Source: Pseudomonas sp. Os17
GTDB lineage: Bacteria > Pseudomonadota > Gammaproteobacteria > Pseudomonadales > Pseudomonadaceae
DNA: 64,000 nt
Direction: 5' to 3'
Assembly (NCBI RefSeq): GCF_001547895.1
Contig: NZ_AP014627.1
Span: forward strand, 623,501-687,500
Positions 19,881 through 29,081 of this stretch are shown piece by piece (within the stretch, counting starts at the first letter, position 1; each line of letters begins with the position of its first letter). Under the pieces are notes generated by a model. It saw nothing but the letters and a program-made list of their open reading frames with translations. It did not search any database and was not told the origin of the DNA. The translations under genes were made by a program, and so were the position numbers.

Positions 19881-19926
19881 GCAGTACCAAATCGTCTGGC
19901 ACCTTGTGTGGCTGACGGTTAACATC

Positions 19927-19963
19927 GGGCACGATCCTGTTTACAGGTCGTGCCCTTTGTCTT
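19927..19963 (+). terminator. Terminator after rplI
   Basis: GGGCACGATCCTG and CAGGTCGTGCCC form a stem with one mismatch, followed by TTTGTCTTT. It lies about 45 bases after rplI and 40 bases before the dnaB start, so it would separate the ribosomal operon from dnaB. Confidence 0.7.
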
Positions 19964-20003
19964 TCTGCTGATCCTGATTTTCACCCCCGAATTCCAAGTG
20001 GCC

Positions 20004-21401
20004 ATGAACGATATCTCCGCTCCCGAGCAATACGATCTGCAAACCGCCGCCCTGAAGGTGCCGCCGCATTCCATCGAGGCCGAACAGGCCGTGCTCGGTG
20101 GTCTGATGCTGGACAACAACGCCTGGGAACGCGTGTTGGATCAAGTGTCCGACGGCGATTTCTACCGGCATGACCACCGTTTGATCTTCCGCGCCATCGC
20201 CAAGCTGGCCGACCAGAACATGCCGATCGACGTGGTCACTCTGTCCGAGCAGTTGGACAAGGAAGGCCAGACGTCGCAGGTTGGCGGCCTGGGCTATCTG
20301 GGCGAGCTGGCGAAGAACACCCCGTCGGTGGCCAACATCAAGGCCTACGCGCAGATCGTTCGCCAGCGGGCAACCCTGCGCCAGCTGATCGGCATCAGCA
20401 CCGAGATCGCCGACAGCGCCTTCAACCCCGAAGGCCGCACTGCCGAGGAGATCCTCGACGAGGCCGAGCGGCAGATCTTCCAGATCGCCGAAGCGCGGCC
20501 CAAGACCGGTGGCCCGGTGGGGGTCAACGAACTGCTGACCAAGGCCATCGATCGCATCGATACCCTGTTCAACACCGACAACGCCATCACTGGCCTGTCC
20601 ACCGGCTACACCGACCTCGACGAGAAGACCAGCGGCCTGCAGCCGGCCGACTTGATCATCGTCGCCGGCCGTCCGTCCATGGGTAAGACCACCTTCGCCA
20701 TGAACCTGGTGGAAAACGCGGTACTGCGCAGCGACAAGGCGGTGCTGGTGTACTCCCTGGAGATGCCAGGTGAATCGCTGATCATGCGTATGCTGTCCTC
20801 CCTGGGTCGCATCGACCAGACCAAGGTCCGTTCCGGCCAGCTGGAAGACGATGACTGGCCGCGCCTGACCTCGGCGGTCAACCTGCTCAACGACCGCAAG
20901 CTGTTCATCGACGACACCGCGGGCATCAGCCCCTCGGAAATGCGCGCGCGGACCCGGCGCCTGGTGCGCGAGCACGGCGATATCGCCCTGATCATGATCG
21001 ACTACCTGCAACTGATGCAGATCCCGGGGTCCAGCGGTGACAACCGCACCAACGAAATTTCCGAGATCTCCCGGTCCCTCAAGGCCCTGGCCAAGGAATT
21101 CAACTGCCCGGTGGTGGCCCTGTCCCAGCTCAACCGCTCCCTGGAACAACGCCCCAACAAGCGCCCGGTGAACTCCGACTTGCGGGAATCCGGAGCGATC
21201 GAGCAGGACGCCGACGTGATCATGTTCGTGTACCGGGACGAGGTGTACCACCCCGAGACCGAGCACAAGGGCATTGCCGAGATCATCATCGGCAAGCAGC
21301 GGAACGGCCCGATCGGCTTTATCCGCCTGGCGTTCATTGGCAAGTACACCCGCTTCGAGAACCTCGCGCCGGGCAGTTACAACTTCGACGACGACGAATA
21401 A
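20004..21401 (+). CDS. dnaB: Replicative DNA helicase DnaB
   Basis: Hexameric 5'-3' helicase of the replication fork. The 465-residue protein has the N-terminal DnaB domain (PPHSIEAEQAVLGGLMLDN), linker helix, and RecA-like C-terminal domain with Walker A GRPSMGKT at residues 222-229, Walker B LIMIDYLQLM, and ALSQLNRSLEQR / SDLRESGAIEQDADVIMF. The start at 20004 is chosen because residues from there match the family; the frame is open upstream through the terminator. Confidence 0.97.
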   Translation: MNDISAPEQYDLQTAALKVPPHSIEAEQAVLGGLMLDNNAWERVLDQVSDGDFYRHDHRLIFRAIAKLADQNMPIDVVTLSEQLDKEGQTSQVGGLGYLGELAKNTPSVANIKAYAQIVRQRATLRQLIGISTEIADSAFNPEGRTAEEILDEAERQIFQIAEARPKTGGPVGVNELLTKAIDRIDTLFNTDNAITGLSTGYTDLDEKTSGLQPADLIIVAGRPSMGKTTFAMNLVENAVLRSDKAVLVYSLEMPGESLIMRMLSSLGRIDQTKVRSGQLEDDDWPRLTSAVNLLNDRKLFIDDTAGISPSEMRARTRRLVREHGDIALIMIDYLQLMQIPGSSGDNRTNEISEISRSLKALAKEFNCPVVALSQLNRSLEQRPNKRPVNSDLRESGAIEQDADVIMFVYRDEVYHPETEHKGIAEIIIGKQRNGPIGFIRLAFIGKYTRFENLAPGSYNFDDDE

Positions 21402-21425
21402 CGGCGCACGCCATGGCGGTGGCCG

Positions 21426-21470
21426 TCTGTGGCGAGGGAGCTTGCTCCCGCTGGGGCGCGCAGCGGCCCC
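21426..21470. repeat. Pseudomonas intergenic repeat after dnaB
   Basis: TCTGTGGCGAGGGAGCTTGC followed by TCCCGCTGGGGCGCGCAGCGGCCCC. The first part is a hairpin (GGGAGC/GCTCCC) and the second carries another. This is a well-known P. fluorescens-group intergenic element by appearance. It lies 25 bases after the dnaB stop. Confidence 0.6.
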
Positions 21471-21569
21471 ATGTCCGGTCGTCACCCAGCTTCAGATAAA
21501 TTGTCAGCACCGACTCTGCGTCTGCCGCGCAGGCGAGCGGAAGCAAGCCGGTTGCGTGACATGAAAATG

Positions 21570-21606
21570 AATTCCGACCCTTTTGGTCGGAATTGGTTAT
21601 TTTTTG
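21570..21606 (+). terminator. Intrinsic terminator between dnaB and the YgiQ gene
   Basis: AATTCCGACC and GGTCGGAATT form a perfect ten-pair stem around a CTTTT loop, followed by GGTTATTTTTT. It would end dnaB transcription. Confidence 0.75.
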
Positions 21607-21678
21607 TGCTATATTCCGCGCCCGCGAATTTTCCTGATAGCCATCGCGTCCCTATTCAAGCCAACACCGGTCATCGAC

Positions 21679-23976
<2,298 letters not shown>

Positions 23977-23981
23977 ACCGA

Positions 23982-24012
23982 CAAAACGCCAGCCGCCGAG
24001 CTGGCGTTTTGC
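23982..24012 (+). terminator. Intrinsic terminator after the YgiQ gene
   Basis: CAAAACGCCAG and CTGGCGTTTTG form an eleven-pair stem around CCGCCGAG, then CTTTC. It begins six bases after the stop codon. Confidence 0.8.
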
Positions 24013-24156
24013 TTTCAGGGCGATGGTTTTTTTTGCCCGTGGGTCCGCAACAAATCGCCAGGGCTTTGTTAAGGTTGCCGGGTTTTTATCGCCGTAATGC
24101 CGGGATGGCTTGAGGCCATCAGGCAGCGTTCAATCGCCAGACCAAGGATGAATCCC

Positions 24157-25089
24157 GTGACCAGCTCGTTAGCCGCCATTGGCATGGACTCCAGCCCTTC
24201 GCAGTTTCTTGCCCGCCAACGTATCGAAAGCCAGATCAACCTGCCGCGCCTGTTCGCCGCCATCGACGCCGATCCAGCGATTGTCGGCGCCGGGGTGGTG
24301 TACATCGATGCCGACTTCAACGTGGTGACCCTGCGCGAATTCAAGCCGATCTGCAGTATCACGCCCAAGCGCATCATCCTGCGGGAGGCGAAGAAGTACA
24401 TCGCGCCCCAGCAGTTCGTCGATCAAGTGAAGAACAACCCAAGGGAATCCCGCCTGGCCACGGAATCGTTCAACGCCACGCTGTCCTGCACCGCCGCGGT
24501 CATCGGCTGGCTGGTGGTGTTCAGTGGCAGTATCGCCGTGCCGTTCACCGCCGGTGCCAGCGCCTGGATGGTCGGGCTGGGAGTCACCGTCGCCGCGGCG
24601 GGCACCGCCCAGTGCGCCATCGGTGGCGCCCGGGTGATCAACGAGATCCAGGATCCGGCGGCCAACGACCGCATGGACGACGCCGAGTGGTACAACACCG
24701 TGTCGCCGATCCTCGACGGCATCTCACTGGTGGGTGTCGGCGGTTCGGCGTTGACCACGGTCAAGCTGCTCAAGGCCAGCAAGGCCGCTGGCACCGGCAA
24801 AAGCTGGGTGCAGTTGCTCAAGGGCCTCAATCGCCAGGAGCGGGCCAAACTGACCAAGGAGTTGCTCAGCCTGCGCGACCCCAGCCTGACGCCCAAATTG
24901 CTCAAGTTGCAGCAACGGGCAGGGGGGCTGCCCAAGCGCTACTCGTCGGCGCAGATCAAGCACGCCACCCTGACTCAGATGAAGGATGCCCTGGGCGCCG
25001 CCCTGAGCACCGCCGGCAGCTACAGCTCCGGCAACCTCGGCACGGTGAAGACCCTGGCGGTGGGCCTCTACGAGGAGTTCGACCAGTGA
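24157..25089 (+). CDS. Uncharacterised protein with hydrophobic glycine-rich core
   Basis: A 310-residue protein I cannot assign to a characterised family. I recall similar Pseudomonas proteins carrying the label 'NAD synthetase', but no NAD-synthase motif (SGGVDS loop) is present. Residues 1-110 are soluble. A hydrophobic glycine/alanine-rich stretch follows at about 125-190 (IGWLVVFSGSIAVPFTAG, VGLGVTVAAAGTAQCAIGGA), then a weaker one (DGISLVGVGGSALTTV) and a basic C-terminal third. There is no signal peptide. GTG at 24157 follows AGGA at eight bases; ATG at 24148 is the alternative. The stop lies 14 bases before the next gene, so the two form a unit. Confidence 0.75.
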   Translation: MTSSLAAIGMDSSPSQFLARQRIESQINLPRLFAAIDADPAIVGAGVVYIDADFNVVTLREFKPICSITPKRIILREAKKYIAPQQFVDQVKNNPRESRLATESFNATLSCTAAVIGWLVVFSGSIAVPFTAGASAWMVGLGVTVAAAGTAQCAIGGARVINEIQDPAANDRMDDAEWYNTVSPILDGISLVGVGGSALTTVKLLKASKAAGTGKSWVQLLKGLNRQERAKLTKELLSLRDPSLTPKLLKLQQRAGGLPKRYSSAQIKHATLTQMKDALGAALSTAGSYSSGNLGTVKTLAVGLYEEFDQ

Positions 25090-25103
25090 TAGGGGGCGGC
25101 CGG

Positions 25104-25547
25104 ATGGGCGAGTTCCTTGCGCGTTATTTTCCGATTTTCATGCTCACGGTCCTGCTCGGCTGCTTCAGCGCTTCGCTGCTGCTGTCCCTGTGCGGAACCA
25201 CCTATTGGCGTGGCATGGCTCCGGCGCAGCGCGACGACTACCTGCTGCTGGGCCTGTTGCTGCTGATTCCGCTGCTGGTGCTGAGCAACCTGCTGATCGT
25301 GCGCGGAGTGGCCTGGGCGGTGTGGCTGCTGGCCGGCTACTTTCTGGCCTGCCTGCTGCTGGTGGTGCCGATGATCCAGTACCGCCCGCACCAGGGCGTG
25401 TACCTGTTCGCCATGCTCGTGCCGCTGCTCGGCCTGCTGTTGCTCAACAGCCGACGGTACCGGGAGATGCGTGAGCGCCTGCTGGAGATCCGTCACCAGC
25501 GTCGGCGCCTGCTGGCTGCCGCCAAGCAATCGCGCAAGCACCATTGA
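25104..25547 (+). CDS. Small uncharacterised membrane protein
   Basis: A 147-residue protein with four predicted membrane segments: IFMLTVLLGCFSASLLLSL, YLLLGLLLLIPLLVLSNLLI, AVWLLAGYFLACLLLVVPMI and VYLFAMLVPLLGLLLL, ending in an Arg-rich cytoplasmic tail. I do not recognise the family. AGGGGG stands eight bases before the ATG at 25104. An overlapping GTG at 25086 is possible. It follows the preceding orphan gene so closely that the two are surely cotranscribed. It could be a partner or protective protein for the upstream product (inference). Confidence 0.75.
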   Translation: MGEFLARYFPIFMLTVLLGCFSASLLLSLCGTTYWRGMAPAQRDDYLLLGLLLLIPLLVLSNLLIVRGVAWAVWLLAGYFLACLLLVVPMIQYRPHQGVYLFAMLVPLLGLLLLNSRRYREMRERLLEIRHQRRRLLAAAKQSRKHH

Positions 25548-25565
25548 CGTTGGCCCGGCCGGCCG

Positions 25566-25622
25566 GTGCATTTTCGTGCAATCCGTTGCACAGGGATGCA
25601 CCGGTTGCGCGATTTTGGTGCT
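25566..25622 (+). promoter_or_regulatory. Phased TGCA half-sites, probable enhancer for a sigma-54 promoter
   Basis: Six related half-sites occur at about one-helical-turn steps: GTGCA at 25566 and 25576, TGCAC at 25587 and 25597, TGCGC at 25606 and GGTGC at 25618. Two of them form the perfect palindrome GTGCAATCCGTTGCAC, and TGCGCGATTTTGGTGCT resembles the NtrC consensus TGCACC-N5-GGTGCA. The block is 42-98 bases upstream of the sigma-54 -24 element, where an activator would bind. The activator is not identified. Confidence 0.55.
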
Positions 25623-25663
25623 GTACTGCCCCGAGTCGTTGAGCAAACCCCGGAATCTGTGCG

Positions 25664-25680
25664 CTGGCATAAGTCTTGCG
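25664..25680 (+). promoter_or_regulatory. Sigma-54 (-24/-12) promoter
   Basis: CTGGCATAAGTCTTGCG fits the YTGGCACG-N4-TTGCW consensus with the exact GG-to-GC spacing. Transcription would start near 25691, leaving a leader of about 28 bases before the GTG at 25719 with its AGGAGG site. RpoN promoters need an activator, and the upstream phased half-sites fit one. Confidence 0.7.
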
Positions 25681-25718
25681 CGGGTCCATCCACCGCTCAG
25701 GCTCGCAGGAGGCACGCC

Positions 25719-28700
25719 GTGTCGATCCATGTCGCATTGCACCATGTCACGCACTATCGCTACGACCGCGCCGTCGAACTTGGCCCGCAGATCGTCCGCT
25801 TGCGTCCGGCGCCCCACAGCCGCACGCGAATTCTTGCCTATGCCTTGAAGGTCGAGCCCGAGCAGCATTTCATCAACTGGCAACAGGACCCCCAGGGCAA
25901 TTACCTGGCGCGCCTGGTGTTCCCGGAGAAAACCACCGAGCTGCGCATCGAAGTGGATCTGCTGGCGGAAATGGCGGTGTTCAATCCCTTCGACTTTTTC
26001 CTCGAGCCTTACGCGCAGCAGATCCCGTTCAGCTACGCCGCCGATGAGCGGCGGGAGTTGGCGCCCTACCTGGAAACCCTGCCCCTGACCCCGACATTCC
26101 AGGCCTACCTGGACGCCATCCCCCGCACGCCGCTGCCGACCGTGGATTTTCTGGTGGGTCTGAATCAGCGGCTCAGCGACGATATTGCCTATCTGATCCG
26201 CATGGAGCCCGGTGTGCAGACCCCGGAGCAGACCCTGGTCAACGCGTCGGGCTCCTGTCGCGACTCGGCCTGGCTGCTGGTGCAGCTGTTGCGCCACCTG
26301 GGGCTGGCGGCGCGGTTCGTCTCCGGCTACCTCATCCAGCTGACCGCGGACGTCAAGGCCCTGGACGGCCCTTCGGGCACCGAAGTGGATTTCACCGACC
26401 TGCATGCCTGGTGCGAGGTCTACCTGCCCGGCGCCGGCTGGATCGGCCTGGACGCCACCTCCGGGCTGTTTGCCGGGGAAGGGCATATTCCCCTGGCCTG
26501 CAGCCCCGATCCTTCTTCAGCGGCGCCCATCAGCGGCCTGGTGGAGCCCTGCGAGTGCCAGTTCAGTCATGCCATGAGTGTCGAGCGGATCTGGGAAGCG
26601 CCCCGGGTGACCAAGCCCTACACCGATGGACAGTGGGAGGCGATCCAGGCCCTGGGGCGGCAGATCGACCATGAGCTGCTGGAAGGCGATGTGCGCCTGA
26701 CCATGGGCGGTGAACCGACCTTCGTGGCCATCGACGATCCCGACGGCGCCGAATGGAACACCGCGGCCCTGGGGCCGAACAAGCGCCGCCTGGCCGGCGA
26801 GCTGTTCCAACGCCTGCGCCAGCGCTACGCCCCCCAGGGGCTGGTGCACTTCGGTCAGGGCAAGTGGTACCCGGGGGAGCAATTGCCGCGCTGGTCGCTG
26901 AACGGCTACTGGCGGCGCGACGGCGTGCCGATCTGGCACGACCATGCCCTGATTGCCGACGAGCACCAGGATTACGCCGCCGACGCGCAACTGGCCGGGC
27001 GCTTCCTGGCCTCTGTCGCCGAGCGCCTGAAACTGCCGGCACGCTTCGTGTTCCCCGCCTACGAGGACAATTTCTACTACCTGTGGCGCGAAGGCCGCCT
27101 GCCGCTGAATGTCAGCGCCGAAGACTCGCGGTTGGAGGACGCCCTGGAGCGTCAGCGGCTGCGCAAGGTGTTCAGCCAGGGCCTGGACAAGGTCATTGGC
27201 CAGGTGCTGCCCCTGGCGCGCACGGCCAAGGGCGACCAGTGGCAGAGCGGGCGCTGGTACCTGCGCGACAGTCACTGCCGCCTGGTGCCCGGGGATTCGC
27301 CCCTGGGCTACCGCCTACCCCTGGCGTCCCAGCCCTGGGTGACGGCGGCGGAGTACCCCTTCATTCACCCCCAGGATCCGAACCAGGACTTCCCGGACCT
27401 GCCGGATCCGTCGCAGCTGGCGGATGTCGCCGAGGCGGCGGCCGCCCAGGAGCGCGTGCCCGCGATCGATCAGTCCGCCGACTGGCTGACCCGCACCGCG
27501 TTGTGCGCCGAGGCGCGGGAAGGACGTCTGTACCTGTTCATGCCGCCGCTGGAGCGACTGGAGGATTACCTGCAACTGGTCAGCGTGATCGAGGCCACCG
27601 CCGCCGAGCTGCAGTGTCCGGTGCTGCTGGAGGGCTACGAGCCGCCGGCGGACCCGCGCCTGTGCAATTTGCGGGTGACCCCGGACCCGGGAGTGATCGA
27701 GGTCAACGTGCAGCCTTCGGTGAGTTGGGACGAACTGGTGGAGCGCACCGAGTTCCTCTACGAGCAGGCGCGGCAGACGCGCCTGACCAGCGAGAAGTTC
27801 ATGATCGACGGGCGCCACACCGGCACCGGCGGCGGCAACCATTTCGTCCTTGGCGGCGCCACCCCGGGAGACTCGCCGTTTCTGCGCCGCCCCGATCTGC
27901 TGCGCAGCCTGATCAGCTACTGGCACAACCACCCGTCGCTGTCCTACCTGTTTTCCGGTTTGTTCATCGGCCCCACGTCCCAGGCGCCCAGGGTCGACGA
28001 GGCCCGTAACGATGCACTCTACGAACTGGAAATTGCCTTCGCGCAGATGCCCGCGCCGGGCGAGGAGTGCGCGCCCTGGCAGGTGGACCGCCTGTTGCGC
28101 AACCTGCTGATCGATGTCACCGGCAACACCCACCGCGCCGAGTTCTGCATCGACAAGCTGTATTCGCCGGATGGCGCCACCGGGCGTCTCGGGCTGCTGG
28201 AGTTGCGCGCGTTCGAGATGCCGCCCCATGCGCGCATGAGCCTGGTCCAGCAGTTGCTGTTGCGGGCGCTGGTGGCGCGGTTCTGGCGCGAGCCCTACGC
28301 TCCGGCCAGGCTGGCGCGCTGGGGCACGGAGCTGCACGATCGCTTTCTGCTGCCGCATTTCATCGAGCAGGATTTCGCCGATGTGCTTCTGGAGCTCAAT
28401 GCCGCGGGCTATCCGTTGCAGGCCGAGTGGTTTGCCGCGCACCGGGAGTTTCGCTTTCCCAAGGTGGGCGACTATGCCGTCGGCGGTATCGAACTGGAGT
28501 TGCGCCAGGCCCTGGAGCCCTGGCATGTGCTGGGAGAAGAGGGCGCGGCCGGGGGCACGGTGCGTTACGTCGACTCCTCGCTGGAGCGCTTGCAGGTCAA
28601 GGTCAGCGGGCTGACGCCCGAGCGCCATGTGCTGACCTGCAACGGCGTGCCGGTGCCATTGCAGCCCACCGGACGGGTGGGCGAGTTCGTCGCCGGGGTG

Positions 28701-28994
28701 CGCTTTCGCGCCTGGCAGCCGGCCAACTGCCTGCAGCCGATGATTCCGGTACATGCGCCACTGGTGTTCGACCTGCTGGATACCTGGATGCAGCGCTCGC
28801 TGGGTGGTTGCCAATACCATGTGGCCCACCCCGGAGGACGCAACTACGACAGCCTGCCGGTCAATGCCAATGAGGCGGAAAGCCGGCGCATGGCGCGCTT
28901 TTTCCGCCACGGCCACAGCCCCGGCAGCCTCCCGGTTGCGCCGCCGAGCAGCAACCAGGAAATGCCCATGACCCTGGATTTACGACGCTTTTAG
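25719..28994 (+). CDS. Transglutaminase-like / DUF2126 protein
   Basis: A 1091-residue two-part protein. The N-terminal 300 residues are a transglutaminase-like (papain-fold) domain with the triad Cys180 (NASGSCRDSAW), His229 (DLHAWCEV) and Asp245 (GLDATSG). The remainder is DUF2126, with a conserved HTGTGGGNHFVLGG around residue 700 and NHPSLSYLFSGLFIGPTSQ. Such proteins occur beside ATP-grasp/alpha-E genes in peptide-ligase clusters described by comparative genomics (Iyer and Aravind amidoligase work). The role is inferred: hydrolysis or transfer on an isopeptide-containing product. GTG start with AGGAGG. First gene of the three-gene cluster. Confidence 0.88.
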   Translation: MSIHVALHHVTHYRYDRAVELGPQIVRLRPAPHSRTRILAYALKVEPEQHFINWQQDPQGNYLARLVFPEKTTELRIEVDLLAEMAVFNPFDFFLEPYAQQIPFSYAADERRELAPYLETLPLTPTFQAYLDAIPRTPLPTVDFLVGLNQRLSDDIAYLIRMEPGVQTPEQTLVNASGSCRDSAWLLVQLLRHLGLAARFVSGYLIQLTADVKALDGPSGTEVDFTDLHAWCEVYLPGAGWIGLDATSGLFAGEGHIPLACSPDPSSAAPISGLVEPCECQFSHAMSVERIWEAPRVTKPYTDGQWEAIQALGRQIDHELLEGDVRLTMGGEPTFVAIDDPDGAEWNTAALGPNKRRLAGELFQRLRQRYAPQGLVHFGQGKWYPGEQLPRWSLNGYWRRDGVPIWHDHALIADEHQDYAADAQLAGRFLASVAERLKLPARFVFPAYEDNFYYLWREGRLPLNVSAEDSRLEDALERQRLRKVFSQGLDKVIGQVLPLARTAKGDQWQSGRWYLRDSHCRLVPGDSPLGYRLPLASQPWVTAAEYPFIHPQDPNQDFPDLPDPSQLADVAEAAAAQERVPAIDQSADWLTRTALCAEAREGRLYLFMPPLERLEDYLQLVSVIEATAAELQCPVLLEGYEPPADPRLCNLRVTPDPGVIEVNVQPSVSWDELVERTEFLYEQARQTRLTSEKFMIDGRHTGTGGGNHFVLGGATPGDSPFLRRPDLLRSLISYWHNHPSLSYLFSGLFIGPTSQAPRVDEARNDALYELEIAFAQMPAPGEECAPWQVDRLLRNLLIDVTGNTHRAEFCIDKLYSPDGATGRLGLLELRAFEMPPHARMSLVQQLLLRALVARFWREPYAPARLARWGTELHDRFLLPHFIEQDFADVLLELNAAGYPLQAEWFAAHREFRFPKVGDYAVGGIELELRQALEPWHVLGEEGAAGGTVRYVDSSLERLQVKVSGLTPERHVLTCNGVPVPLQPTGRVGEFVAGVRFRAWQPANCLQPMIPVHAPLVFDLLDTWMQRSLGGCQYHVAHPGGRNYDSLPVNANEAESRRMARFFRHGHSPGSLPVAPPSSNQEMPMTLDLRRF

Positions 28995-29003
28995 TCCCGC
29001 TGC

Positions 29004-29034
29004 GACGCCCTCGATATAGCCATATCCGGGCGTC
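29004..29034 (+). other. Hairpin in the spacer between cluster genes
   Basis: GACGCCC and GGGCGTC form a seven-pair stem around a 17-base loop in the 87-base gap after the DUF2126 gene. There is no T-run, so it is more likely a processing or attenuating structure than a full terminator. Confidence 0.4.
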
Positions 29035-29081
29035 ATGGCTGTGGGTTAATCTGCCTTTCCCTGCCGTCTGCCGAGTGTTCC

